From NCBI RefSeq assembly GCF_000315625.1, contig NW_005434663.1, forward strand, positions 986,666-1,050,665: DNA of 64,000 nt, in the 5' to 3' direction. Source of the DNA: Guillardia theta CCMP2712 (Eukaryota > Cryptophyceae > Pyrenomonadales > Geminigeraceae). Made by a program: the position numbers and the translations under genes. Positions within the stretch are counted from its first letter, which is position 1; every line of letters starts with the position of its first letter. The notes below the pieces were generated by a model that searched no databases, was not told where the DNA came from, and worked only from the letters and a program-made list of their open reading frames with translations. This document shows, in pieces, positions 17,227 through 28,711 of this stretch.

Positions 17227-20200
17227 TCACTTGTAAACGTCGATACAACTGAGCAACTTGATTGAGAAGGGATCAGCTGCATTGATGATGTGTTTGTTTG
17301 TATCTAAATCTTGATGTTCAAGCTTGTAGGACAAGGTGTCTCCTTCCTTCAGGCATTCCAAAAGACTGTACTGAGGTCAGATACTCATAATCGTCATCGA
17401 AAATGAAATCACAAACCTTCCCAAATCCTGCTTTTCAGACAGAAGCTCTCTTGCCAAACACGTCATGCAAACTTCTCGTGATGATTCACTTTGATCAAGT
17501 CAAGACCTCGCACGCCGTAAGAAGTTTGCGAAACAAACCTTTCAGCTTCAATTAAAGCAACCTCGTCTTCACACTTTCGACCTGCAGGCAAATTTCGAAC
17601 GTGTTTGCCGTTGTACAGCCTGCCAAGTCGTTTGCACATTGCAAGTTTCAGACTGTTGAGATACACATCTGCTATGGTTGTCTCATACACCTGGATCAAA
17701 CGTCAAGAACATGTTCAACAGCACGTCTGTCCTCTATCCTCTCCTCACCTCATTCCACTCCTCGGTGCACGGTTGATATCTCTTTATATGATCACCCTCC
17801 CAGTGCCTTCTTGACTTGACCGTGTAATGGTTGATCCTTAGGATGTCAGGAGGCAACAGAACGGCCTCGAACAATCCGTTGGATATGTCATGAATGCAGG
17901 GGATGTAAATATGTCCATCCTCTGGCCGGAAGATGTACTGGAAGATGTTAAGTCATTCGATCGATGTGACTCGGGTAGAGGAAGGGATGAGAAGGAAAGT
18001 GATAGAGGCAAGGGAGTAGGTGGGAGAGAGAGAGAAGCAAAGAGCAGAAGCAAGGGGGAGGAAGAAACAACCAGTTGGAGGAGAACAGGAGGGAGAGGAG
18101 AGGGAGAGGAGAGGGAGAGGAGAGGGAGAGGAGAGGGAGAGGAGAGGGAGAGGAGAGGGAGAGGAGAGGGAGAGGAGAGGGAGAGGAGAGGGAGAGGAGA
18201 GGGAGAGGAGGTGGATTTGGCACCTTCTTGCGATAGGAGAACTTGGAGATATCATCTGAGTGATTCAGGTAATTCTCAATGACGAGGCCGCCTGAAATCG
18301 CATCAACCTCCACTCATGTCAAGTCGAGGGTGAACAACCCGGGGGCGACGAGAAGTTCTGATGGCCGTAGAACATCTCCTGGACGTACAGAAGAGCATCG
18401 GGATGGTCGAACAGCTGCAGCACCTGGCTCGCAGCAGTCAACGATCACAACGCTTGTCATGTGGTCAACTGAAACTAGCAAGCAAACATGCGCGTCACCT
18501 CCCTGACATCCTGCTGCTGCCCGTCCCCCGGCAAGAGAAACTCGTCCACGTCGATCATCGCCATCCAGCGAGACTCGTGCCCGTACTTATGCGTGCAATG
18601 GATGAAAGCTTCCTTCTGTAGAGGTATCGTACCTTAGCATCATCGTCTCCATCATCATCTTCTTCTCCTCCTCCTCCTTAATCACCTCCATCATCTCCAT
18701 CATAAGCATCTCCAACAATATCATCAAAATCATCTCCATCCCCGTTTCCATCCCCGTTTCCATCTACATCTTCATCTCCATCTCCACAACGTATCCTTGC
18801 TTCATGAAGCATTTGGAATTTGGGTGGGACAAATGGATAGCGGAGGGGAGGAGGACGAGGGACACACTGAAAGGACCTGGGGATGACCCGGGAGGTCCCA
18901 TTGGTGGAGGTCGACGATCCCAGCCGTCACGTAGGGATGGAGCTCGACAGAGGCGTTGTCCACACTCTTGTGATTGTAAAGATACATATGCTGCACGCCC
19001 GCAAGAAGGTGATATTCCACCCATTCTAGCACATCCGCAGTAAGTTTAACCTTATGGGGATCAATGGTACAGCACGTGAAGAAAGCAAGATCAGGACATG
19101 CAATGATGCTCCCTACCATTCACATTCTCTACATCAATACATACAACTCTACCATTCACATTCTCAACATCAAGACACACAACGCTATTCTTAACATCCT
19201 CAACATCAAGACACACAACAAGTCTCTCTATCCTCCACATCCTCAGCGGCTTCACCTGCGAGGTAGGGCGCCTGGTCGCGGAAGATGGCACAGATGCTAA
19301 GGTCGAACCGCAATCTCGGAGCGGTGCTGATTACATTCGGACACAGAGGAAGAGATACCTCCGCGACGACCAGGTTGATCCTCAGGTCAACCGCTCGGAA
19401 GCGAAACTTCGTGAGCAGTCCTCTCTTAGAGGAAGGAGGAGAAGTGATTTGCTCGTTCAGACCAGCGGGAAGGAAGCAGGTAGCGAGGTTGTGGCTCAAC
19501 TGATTGTCCACTATGAGGGTCGCGTTAGAAGCCACTTCCTCCGCTCCCTCGTAGAAGACGCACTGGTACAGCATCCCCCTCGTCTCATCCTCGCTCCTCC
19601 CTTTCACGTTGTGCGCTCTCATCCCTTGCGGAGGCATCACCCAGATCCAGGACCTCCGGAGCTCCTCGGGGATCCTGTCGTTATGGCATACCTTCCTGGC
19701 CGTGTTCGAGGTCTGCGGATTGTTGTCCCACACACAGTAAAGTCCGCCCAGAGGCTTCATGGTCGGCCCAAAGATGACGATCTGACGATGAACGGATGAA
19801 TATACCACATCGACAACGAACAACTCTCCATGGGCAGAGGACTCTGGCTGTTCTAAACACGTTTGCTGCCGATGTGTGTTGGTCACGCTCTCGTTCACAT
19901 CATGAGATCGAATGATCGCTTTGCTGAAATGCTTTGTCAAGGCAGCATGGTTGTCTTGGTCCAATCTAACAAGAAGGGCGTAGAAAATTCTTTCGCGATC
20001 TCGGAACTCCACGTCGAGGTGGCAGGCGGCGTAGTAACAAGCGCCCATAAACTCTCCGTCCAAGAATGCCATGGTTGCAGAGAATCCCTGTCCCACTTTG
20101 ACGTTCCCTGCTTTCCAACGTATCCTCACATTCTCCTCCGAGTTTCGAACTATGATGTTGATGAACGGTGTCTCCTCCTCTTGACCCCAGCTCCTCCCTG

Positions 20201-20423
20201 GGACAAGAGCGCCTCCATCGGAATGCTTCTCTAGCAAGACACTACCACCTTCAGCTTCCGTATGCACATGAGCAGCTCCATAGTCAGCCCAGACATCTCT
20301 TGGGGCCTTCTGTCTCAAGAGGACGTTTACATCTTCATCTGACAAGGACGCAGGATCCCAACATGAATGCACGACTGTCACACAGGTGAGAGATGAGAGG
20401 AGGATGGAGAATCTGAGACGCAT
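17227..20423 (-). CDS. Secreted or Golgi glycosyltransferase, GT92 (DUF23) type
   Basis: GT92 enzymes transfer galactose onto glycan cores; substrate here is unknown. Nine exons (minus): 19256-20423, 18877-19025, 18499-18615, 18339-18423, 18224-18291, 17749-17937, 17507-17690, 17417-17427, 17227-17370; all phases agree. Exon 1 begins with a signal peptide or anchor (MRLRFSILLSSLTCVTVVHS) and a long N-terminal beta-rich region. The GT92 core spans exons 1-6: RFDLSICAIFRDQAPYLAEW, YHLLAGVQHMYLYNHKSVDN, IVDLHQWDLPG, HCTHKYGHESRWMAMIDVDE (the D-x-D motif), then PEDGHIYIPCIHDISNG and LRINHYTVKSRRHWEGDH. Exon 8 is an 11-nt microexon needed to keep the frame (YGVRG-FGK-YSLLECLKEGD). The C-terminal 60 residues after it are unique. 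It is unrelated in sequence to the neighbouring transferase, so this is not a simple tandem duplication. Confidence 0.85.
18085..18210 (+). repeat. (GAGAGGGAGAGG)n minisatellite in an intron
   Basis: About ten near-perfect 12-bp units fill the 286-nt intron 17938-18223 of the GT92 gene. On the gene's sense strand the tract is pyrimidine (CTCTCC). Confidence 0.9.
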
Positions 20424-21412
20424 GTCTTGTCATCAGCACATCTCCTGTCTCCTCTTCATTCTTCATCTTCAACCTCTTCTCGGTGTCCTCCCTCTCCTTC
20501 CTCCCCTGCTCGCATTTCTCTTGCAGCCATGGCGCTCCCAGTGGCGCTCCCCGACAAAAGTATCGGGGCGGGTCCAGTGGTCTACCATCATTGTGGTTAC
20601 ATACCCTGAGAGACTCCTCAGACGCTTCGGGAAGTAGGCCAGAAGGGGGTAGGGGGTACTCAATTTAGAAAGTCTACTTAACAAGGCAGGGTACTTTTTG
20701 TGATTGACTGGGGGGTGAATCCAAGGGGTGGTGAACCATACCTAGGGTGGGTGGTATCCAGCAATGTAGAAAGAGGTTCTCGCGGCAGATCCGCCCCATG
20801 ACAGCGAAGAGGAGGAGATGCGAGGAGAGGAGCAGAAGCGAGAAAGGTGGAGAAGCAAAAAGAGTGGTCATGGAAGAGGAGATGCGAAGAAGTAAGGAGG
20901 TGGAGGAGCGAGAGCGAGCAGAAGAGCAAGAAGTTGCTAAAGCAGAAGAACGGGTTATGGCAGTTGAGATGGACCAGAAGGAAGAGGAGAAGGAAATGCG
21001 ATATTAGGGGGAGGAGAGGAGAGGAGAGGAGAGGAGAGGGTGCAAGGATCCAGAGAATCTGAAGTAGGATATGATGAGCAGATTTTGCCTGATAAAATAC
21101 ATGATATGCGGAGAGGTAGAGTCCCAGTGGGATACATATGAGATCGCAGAAGATTAGCACAAAGATATGAGCAAGTTCAGAACAAAGTTCAAAACGCGAT
21201 ATGTTGTGAAAAGATCCCCATGGCAGGGATAAAACGTATCACTCCATCTTCGAAGATTTTCATTTGTGCATGACGGGGAAACGTCTTGTGCATTGCTGAC
21301 TTGTTCTTAGTTGAACTCCCAGAAACTTCTAGCAAAGGTCTGCAAGACCGTTACCTTCTATCTCGATCGATCTTTCCCCTTCGAAAGACTTTGGATCCTT
21401 CCGTTCCTGGAT
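20424..21412. promoter_or_regulatory. Divergent intergenic region, no gene seen
   Basis: It separates GT92 (start 20423, minus) from the exonuclease (start 21413, plus), so both promoters must lie here. 20640-20760 is G-rich on the plus strand (CACCC/TACCC on the GT92 sense strand). 20800-21050 is a purine-rich tract with repeated GAGGAGA and GGAGAGGAGA units. A 160-codon Leu/Ser-rich minus frame across it is a compositional artefact. Confidence 0.45.
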
Positions 21413-22934
21413 ATGGCAGATAAAAAGAATGTCCCATGTTTTTTCTTTCGTGAGAATTTTGATTTCTTCCAACATTTTGAATAGTGATTGTTTTCCCCTA
21501 CACAAACGTGCTTGTAGGAAAGGGAGCTTGCAGAAATGGCGACAATTGCCCCTTCTCCCATGATCCGAACTGTCCGCCTACAGTGCAAGAGCCACAACCA
21601 AGAACCGGTGACACGTCCTTGACGTTTCAAGGATGTGGAGGAGAATTCCAGGTCATTGAGATCTTGCTATGCTGTCAGGCCCCCCTAGTCGATTCATTTA
21701 TATCGAACCGAAGCATCCATCAGTGTACTACTCCATCGATGTGAGTTCCAAACTCTTTCAATTCATGAAATTTAAACATATGAACAGGTGGAATGTGTTG
21801 CGACGGACGTGCAGGTGAAAGACAAAATCTTGGAGAGTTTTCTGAATGATTCGCACTTGTGTAGTGCCTCTTGAACGCTTTCTGACCCATCCTTAACACA
21901 GCACAATGCTCGCGCTACAGCTCAAATTTCTTTGGTCTCATATGACGAACAGTGTATTTTGAATCTATGTGTGACATGCTTTTGCCATCTAAATCTTGCC
22001 TGAACTTGAGTTTAGATGTCAAACCAGAATGCGAGGTTCGGAGCTACCTGTCTCCTTTGACTGGGTTATGATTTTTAAGTAAGTGAGGGTCAAGACTGAT
22101 GTTGGAAAAAGGCTGTCCAAGGAGATGCTGGACCAGCATGGCATGAGCTTGGATCAGGTGCATTCTGCATACTCGAGCATAGATACTAATGCTTCGCGTC
22201 TTGTGATGTCCCCTAAGGCGATGGCAATTCTGAGATCCCATCTTCCAAAACATGCTATTCTGGTCGGTCAAAACATTCGCAAGGATGTTGAGTGGCTCCA
22301 GGTGAAGGCAGGCCTTTCATGAAATATGTCAGCTAAGAAAGTTCAAAGCTTGAAGAAGGCAAGGACTTTGAGAGTGTTGTCGATCTGGCAGGAATTACAA
22401 TCTTGGGCTTGTTTTCTGAATCGTACTGAATGCTCTAAGCAGTCATCGGAAGAGTATGGAATGATCAGTTCTCATCGTTCACCTACTTCGGATTGGATCA
22501 TACAGCCACATGCTGGTTAGGTCAGGTGAGTCGGTTGAAGTTGCGGGAATGCAAATAATTCTCCACGAAGGCGAACAGCGGGGCACCACACAATGCTGTG
22601 ACTGATGCCATCAAGTCAATGCAGGTAATTTCCGCTGAATTCCATTTTGCATATGACGAGTCCCTCAAGATTTTCAAGCTGTACCTCAGCGTTCAGAACG
22701 ATCAAAAGAGAGTTGAAGAATTGCAAAAACTCCTGCTTGCAACTCCTCTTGCTCCTTCCTTTGCGAAGCAGGTTTTTGGCCAAATGAGTCCAGATCTGGT
22801 CTAACAATCGGACGCAGCATCCAACTTACGAAGGCTGCTGCATGGGAAACAGGAAGACCTGCACGGTAAGGCGTTTGTGGGTGAAATGTAGAGGTGACTT
22901 GCTGATCTAGTGCGGAGCTCCTTTCTTCAGTTAG
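21413..22934 (+). CDS. CCCH zinc-finger / DEDD 3'-5' exonuclease fusion
   Basis: Fourteen small exons: 21413-21449, 21518-21607, 21679-21740, 21788-21814, 21902-21968, 22016-22064, 22112-22157, 22218-22301, 22349-22406, 22443-22525, 22571-22624, 22661-22771, 22818-22865, 22911-22934. The N-terminus is a canonical C-x7-C-x5-C-x3-H finger (CFFFRKGACRNGDNCPFSH), an RNA-binding module. The exonuclease part shows motif I (YYSIDVECVATD, D-x-E), SYLSPLTG, motif II (LVGQNIRKDVEWL) and motif III (GAPHNAVTDAIKSM), the H-x(4)-D layout of DEDDh nucleases such as REXO/RNase T relatives. It ends with a Cys-rich tail (CCMGNRKTCTCGAPFFS) that may bind zinc. Predicted length about 270 residues. The junction between exons 9 and 10 requires a 36-nt GC..AG intron or indicates a sequence error. 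Expected role: RNA 3'-end trimming; substrate unknown. Confidence 0.82.
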
Positions 22935-23091
22935 TTCAAGTCAACTTTCAAATCAAATTAATGGGAAGGAATGGATGCTGAATTAGAGATTCAAGGAGAT
23001 CTTGTTTCTACACTGTCTCGAGAGACAGAATATCGCATAACGAATGCAACGACATGGCTGAAATCGCGTTGATGTTTTTATTCTCACATTC

Positions 23092-24969
23092 TCACCAGTA
23101 CGCTCCTCTTGCCTGCGATATCAACAATTTGGTCAGTGTATCTTCACAATCAGTGACATCAGTTGAGCACAGTCAGTCAAACAACCATACCTTGAGCTTA
23201 TCTGTGAGAGTGTTGATGGCAGCCTCCTCTGATTCCCACAACATCTGAAGAGAAGGATCAGCTCCTGCTTGCGGTGGTGAACTTACTCGCCGTGATGATA
23301 TCCGCAACTTCCTTCCTGACAAGGCTCTCTTGCCCAGCCATATAGGCCTCCTTCAATCTCGCTCGAGCGTCGTCGATGAAATCCTTTCTGTCCTGGATAA
23401 TTCGGCGCATGAAGATTTTGGCTCTTGCCTCGTTCCCCTCCGAGAGCATCTCACCATAGTTTGTCTGCACCTTCGTCAAATCTGCTTCATTCGAAATTTC
23501 TCTGATGCGAAAGTAGTTAATCAAAGGGCCCATCGGATCTGTGTCATGTCTGATGTCGAACAGCTGCTCGACGGCTACCATGCCACGGGCTTTCAGGATT
23601 TCTTCCTTCTGTGCGAAGTACGGGTCTTTCTCATCAATACTGACGGATAGAGTTGTTTCTTGGCACTTAGGATTGGGCGAAACAAAGCCGTAAGTAGTCA
23701 ACATGTTCCAGCTGTCGTGGAAACTGTCAAGAGCCATTTCAGTTTTGCATCAACAAACTTACTTGGGCTTGTCGCCATAGAAGCCGAAGAGCTCTTCACC
23801 TTCCTCGATGCTCTTGCCCTTGTCTGCGACACGGACAGGAAAGCCCTTCTCGTTATCTCTCTCGAGGGCCGTGTCGAAGGTGATCGAGGGCCCGTAGCTC
23901 CCATGGTTGAAGATGTCCAGCAATGGAATCACCACTCTCTCTTCCAGCCCCTTGTCGCCCCTTCCTATCTTAGAGTCGAAAGCTCTGGACAGGACGGAAG
24001 CAAAGGCTCCTCTCATCATGAAGCCGAACTCCTCCGGTGTCATCTTTTCCGTCTCGATGGTCTGGAAGAACTGCTTCCAACCTTTGGGGTTGAGGACAGG
24101 CTCGAACAGCTCTGTGGCTACCTCCACCTGTTCTCGGAAGGCGAGGATCTCTCTGTGAGCATAGGTCCCTTCCAAGAGATCGACCTCTTCGTCTGTCCAC
24201 AGAAGAGGATGAAGAGAATCCCAAGGCAGAACATCGATGAAAGGCTTGTAGCTCGACTCTGATCCCTTCATCTTCTCCCGCGCAAGGAAAGTTGCTAGTG
24301 CGACGACTTCGATTCCTTCCCCTGCAGCGCTTGCAAGCTTCTGCATCGACTTACCGAGCTGACGATCCTCAAAGACGAGCTCTGGATAGATACAGCATGA
24401 CTTGGGGATCATGAAGAGCGTTTCTCCGGGCTCCAGCCTTCTGTTCGCGAACACGCCCTGGTACCTTCAATCAGAAGACACAGAGCACGTGGGAAGGCCA
24501 GACCAATCCTTCCAACGGACTCCTCTGGAGGTCAACCTTGCTCATATCTACACCATGCTCCTCCTACAAGCTAGTCAGTGGCAATCATAATTACAGCATG
24601 GCCGACCTCCAACCAGATCCGCAGGGCGTTCCCTCTCAACCCCCCATCAACTTCCACGACCCTCTTCGGTGCATACCACAAGGATTGGTCACTGGTTGAG
24701 ACTTGCATCCTGCTAACAGACAACTCGCATCGCCCGCTGCAGCGTCTCAGTCTCAAGCTCTGCATTCCTTGTCCCCGGACATCCAATCGAGACAGGGAGA
24801 AAGCAAACGACTGAGAAACCATGCTCATCATCATGGCGGCTAGGATGATCGAGGTAGATCCTCCTGCTCCTCCTCCTCGCTTGCTCCTTTGTGCATCACT
24901 GTGTCTCCCCCCTCCTGCTCCTGACTTCTGTCGTCTCAGTGTCTCGCTGCCGGTACCATAAGCGGCCAT
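23092..24969 (-). CDS. SET-domain protein lysine methyltransferase (Rubisco-LSMT/SETD3/6 type)
   Basis: Six exons (minus): 24607-24969, 24504-24563, 23763-24457, 23291-23723, 23191-23244, 23092-23112, all in phase; intron 4 (23245-23290) has a GC donor and is 46 nt. The SET core starts GLGVFANRRLEPGETLFMIP and continues through an inserted helical region to the S-adenosylmethionine pocket (VVIPLLDIFNHGSYGPS) and the C-terminal SET signature (SIEEGEELFGFYGDKPNF). The following helical part (VEQLFDIRHDTDPM, YGEMLSEGNEARAKIF) fits the Rubis-subs-bind domain. The first 100 residues are not conserved: basic, Gly-rich, then a hydrophobic stretch ending in SQSFAFSLSR, which could be a signal-anchor followed by a Phe-led plastid transit peptide. 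The target protein is unknown. Confidence 0.85.
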
Positions 24970-25424
24970 GTTTTATAAGACGGTAGGTTCCCCGCTTCCC
25001 CGCTCAGACCGTCTGGCACAGCGGCACCCAGAGCAGCACCCAGAGCGGCACCAGCCAGGGCGGGGCCCGGGCCCCGCAGACACCGGACAGTGCAGCAGTG
25101 ACTGGCGGAACAGCTGGCCGGGCGGAACTGAGGGCTCTCAGGGCCCTGAGCTGCTTCCGGGTCCTTCTAAGGGCCTCAGTGCAGGCCTACTAGCCTGAGG
25201 GCCTGCCCTCAGCCCTCAGGCCCTCAGCAGGATCGGATCCTCGTACTGATCTCAGTTTACTTGTCTTTGAGTAAACAGTGTCAGGGTCAAGCCTCCTTGA
25301 CTCTCCTGATTGTCCTCGTACTGATCTATCACTACTTACTGACTTCCGACCGTCTCAGCAAGTTCGAGTGAACGAGCCGCCTTCCGCTTGTCAAGAATGA
25401 CTTTTTCTTTGTCGCCGAGCAGCG
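24970..25424. promoter_or_regulatory. GC-rich divergent promoter region with palindrome
   Basis: Shared 5' region of the SET gene (minus) and the coiled-coil gene (plus). 24990-25225 is much richer in G+C than its surroundings and contains an 18-bp perfect palindrome at 25060-25077 (gcggggcccgggccccgc) and several GGGCCCT/CCCTCAG inverted repeats. 25231-25246 is repeated at 25312-25327. Confidence 0.55.
25278..25327 (-). repeat. 50-bp dispersed repeat, copy 1 (inverted relative to copy 2)
   Basis: Matches the reverse complement of 28888-28937 with one visible mismatch. The two copies flank the coiled-coil and TBC genes about 3.6 kb apart. Confidence 0.85.
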
Positions 25425-26754
25425 ATGGTCGGGGAGGTAAGAGGAAGAGGAAGATGAAGGAACGGGGAGCGGAGGAGAAGGAGAAAGACGGGAGATGATG
25501 AGGCTGGCAGGATTCGGAGCTGAGGTCTCTCAAAGAGGAGCTGGAGAGAACGCGGGAGCAGCTCGTTGTGGAGAGGCAGAGGGTAGAGAAGTATGAGAGG
25601 AGGGAGCTGGACGTGCTCCAAGGCCACAGGAGGGAAGTGGAGACGTTGCATCGGCGAATCAAGGATCTAGAAGAAGACAAGAGGGAGCTGAAGAACCAGG
25701 TGCAGACTGAGCTGCGAGCTTGTTGCACAGTCACTCGCCTTTCTCCTGATGTGCTTCTTCCCTCATCGGGAACAGATCCTCCAGGACGCCAACCGTATCC
25801 ATGATCTCAGCTCGGCTCTAGAGCGGACCAAGGAAACACTGTCGGGACGCGAGATGCTGCTGTCAGATTTGCAAGGCAAGAGCGAGCAGAAGAGGCAAGG
25901 GCATGACGTGCGATGGAGTCTGGGTTGCTGACTGCGTTCATGTGCACAGGATACTCCAAGAGGGCGAGATTCATCGTCTCAAGTTGTCGTTTGAAGGTTG
26001 ATGACTCCTCGTGCTTCAGTGCGCTCATTTCGGTTTCGTTCTCTGCAGAAACTGCCGCCAAGAGGGATGCTGATCAAAGTGAAATCACGTGAGCAATCGT
26101 CGCATGCTGCCCTGAATTCTGAATCTTCTCCTTCTACACCAGTCGTCTCCGAGAAGAAATCGCCAGGCTGCACGAGCGAGAGAACGAGGGTCTGAAAAAA
26201 AGGTCGATGCAGATGGATTATGTCAGGACGTACATGTATGCTCAGTTCCTGCTCTTGAGCTTGTCTCACTCTCCTGTACGCACAGCATGGAGATTTCAGA
26301 GCAGTTAAGGTCCGCAAGTCACAAGGAGAACCAGTTCTATTCGACAGCACCGGGAGTAGCCGAAGATCTACAGAAGTGGCAGGTGAAGGGTCGAACATCT
26401 CGTCTCTCAAACCCTCAATTGGCTGCAGGACGAATATTTCTCTATCATGACAAACCCGAAGCCGCTCAAGGAGTTGGCAGACGTCGTCGGTGTTGATACA
26501 GGCGTCGGAGAATACAGCAGTAAGGATGAAGATTGAGACGAAGTGTCCTTAAACTGACCTTCTGAACCCATCAGCTTTCTTGAGCAAAAGTTTGGGATCA
26601 AATACGACAGATCGGAGTTTCTAACCCGCTACATTCCATCGTTTCCTCATCCCTCCTCCATGGTGTTGCAATTGAATCTTTGAAATCAGACAGACTCTTG
26701 TGCAATAAAAGATCCACAAGCGGCAGCGAGTTTGAAGATGAAACTGGCATTTAA
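25425..26754 (+). CDS. Coiled-coil protein, function unknown
   Basis: Nine exons: 25425-25436, 25511-25699, 25776-25894, 25950-25996, 26049-26088, 26143-26202, 26286-26382, 26429-26519, 26585-26754. Start chosen at ATG 25425 because MVGE joins in phase 0 to the exon beginning DSELRSLKEELERTREQL; the earlier ATG at 25397 is out of frame. Residues 5 to about 190 are an almost unbroken heptad-rich coiled coil; a short C-terminal region (EYFSIMTNPKPLKELADVVG) is not. Intron 3 has a GC donor (AG|gcaagg). The last exon is ambiguous: using acceptor 26574 gives a short tail stopping near 26624, with an AATAAA at 26704 as polyadenylation signal; using 26584 gives 56 further residues. No family recognised. 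Confidence 0.7.
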
Positions 26755-26789
26755 GAACATATGTACAGTCAGTTGTGCGATATAGATTC

Positions 26790-28180
26790 CTACAGCAGGT
26801 TTCTCGCGTAAACCTCGTCCCGAATACTCTGTGCCTGGCTGAACTGTCACCCTTGGGATCAAGGCTCAATGATTTAGTCACCTGAGTTATGATTTGATCC
26901 ATGTCCATGACGGGGAGATGGTGGAGCAGCGACAACATTTCAGAACGTTCGCTAAGCTCAATGATTGTCCCCTGAGATACATGTAAACAAGACTTGATTT
27001 GACTTGTAGAACATGAACCTGCAAGTTGTCCAGTATTGCTAGACAGATGTATGTATGGAGTAAGATTCCATCATCTGGCGACTCGGCGGCGAAGTAAGTG
27101 TCCCATAACCGCAGCAAACAATCCGGCTGCAGACAAACAGAAAAGTCATGAATCTGATAGTTAATTTTTTCACCCAAGTCGAATCACAAACCGCTAATTC
27201 TCGACAGAGAAGGTATCTCAACCATGAAACAGCCCACTCATTCACTTCCACTTCTTCCTGCAGGAAGTCTTACCCATCGAGGATCGGTCCTCGCCTCTCG
27301 CCTCACCTCCTCTAGCGCGACGTTGATCTCTGGGTATATCGTCTTGAAGAGCATGACGAATTGAGCGACGCGCAGGTTGAGTTTGTCTTCGGGCATGTGG
27401 AGGAGCATTCGAACCATGAGCCCTTGGAAACAATAGAAGGCGTCTGATTCCTCCTGTTTCATTATGAGCCTGTCAATAGCAGCGGGTGTATGCTGTGAAA
27501 GAGAGCTTCCACCTGAGTGCAGATGATGAACGGAGGTAGGAGATGAGCGATGCTCGGTGGGAATCTGACACGAGTGTCAGCATCCTTGCACGGAGAGATC
27601 AGCATCCCATACTGTGCAAATGTCGTGTGTGATAAGAAACAAACCGAAATCCTCTCAATCATCTGTCTCCGCTTTGCATCTAGTTCGCCTTCCCACTGTC
27701 ATGTGCTGAGAGAAATTACAAATGCACGTGGGTATGAAAAAACCTGAGCAGAGTAATTTCTGAGTTCAACCTTCACTCGTCTCAGGACTTCCATATCATT
27801 CTACAACGTCAGAGTATCAGCGAAATCAGAAGCAAGTGCTAGGACAAGACTTAAACCTGACTTGCTTCAACCATATCACGGTAGTTATCAGAAAGCTTCT
27901 TCGTGATTGACACCTAGCCTTGCATTCAGCTCGCTCCAAACATGACATCTGGATCCGCCCCACCTCTTCAGACTTATCTGGTTTCGATACATCTAGCAGA
28001 TATTTCCAAACTTCTCCTCTTTGGCACTTTCAGTACAGAAACACAAACATTTCCAGACCTTATCTCCGCAGGAACACCATGTTGTGCCCTTAGTTTCAGC
28101 CTCGTCAGGTCGACAAAGGTATCTGCTATCAGAATATCTCGATACTCATCGAGAGTGGCAGCCCTGCCGTCCAGTCGCAG
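26790..28180 (-). CDS. TBC-domain protein (Rab-GAP fold)
   Basis: TBC domains are GTPase-activating modules for Rab proteins. Exons (minus): about 28059-28180 (5' edge unresolved), 27964-28018, 27857-27913, 27744-27800, 27645-27695, 27532-27611, 27307-27469, 27192-27257, 27019-27126, 26882-26971, 26790-26843, all in phase. Landmarks: DLTRLKLRAQHGVPAEIRGEVWKYLL in pieces (start of TBC), EESDAFYCFQGLMVRML, EWAVSWLRYLLCRELA and CLLRLWDTYFA (late TBC motifs), ending with QAQSIRDEVYARNLL. The catalytic Arg finger (I-x-x-D-x-x-R) and Gln finger (Y-x-Q) are not evident where expected (VKVELRN and YGML), so it may be a non-catalytic TBC protein or an exon is missed. The upstream region is simple repeat and an N gap, so the initiator exon is not visible; the frame has no Met before a stop at 28181-28183. 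Confidence 0.75.
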
Positions 28181-28320
28181 TCAAAGGAGGAGATTGAAAG
28201 ATTGCCGCAGCATTGAAAGGTAGAATCATGATTGACAGGGGAAATAGCAAACCACAATCACAATGGCAAATGCGAGGAAAGAGGAGTTGGTGGTGAGAGT
28301 GGTTGTAGTGGCGTTGATGG

Positions 28321-28454
28321 AGGAGGGAGGGAGGCAGGCAGGCAGGGGAGAGGAAGGGAGGGAGGGAGGCAGGCAGGGAGGGAGGCAGGCAGGGAGGGAG
28401 GCAGGCAGGGAGGGAGGCAGGCAGGGAGGCAGGCAGGGAGGCAGGCAGGGGCGG

Positions 28455-28487
<33 letters not shown>

Positions 28488-28711
28488 AGGCAGGCAGGCA
28501 GGCANNNNNNNNNNNNNNNNNNNNNNNNNNNNNNNNNNNNNNNNNNNNNNNNNNNNNNNNNNNNNNNNNNNNNNNNNNNNNNNNNNNNNNNNNNNNNNNN
28601 NNNNAGAGGGAGGCCGGGGAGAGGGAGGCAGGGCAGAGAGGGAGGGAGGGAGGGCAGAGAGGGAGGGGAGAGGGAGGGCAGAGAGGGAGGGGAGAGGGAG
28701 GGAGGGAGGGA
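28321..28711 (+). repeat. (GGCAGGCAGGGA)n array containing an assembly gap
   Basis: Degenerate mixture of GGCA and GGGA tetramers on both sides of the gap at 28505-28604; real length unknown. Open frames across it are artefacts. Confidence 0.95.
28505..28604. other. Assembly gap (100 N)
   Basis: Exactly 100 N, a conventional placeholder, inside a simple repeat. Confidence 0.99.
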
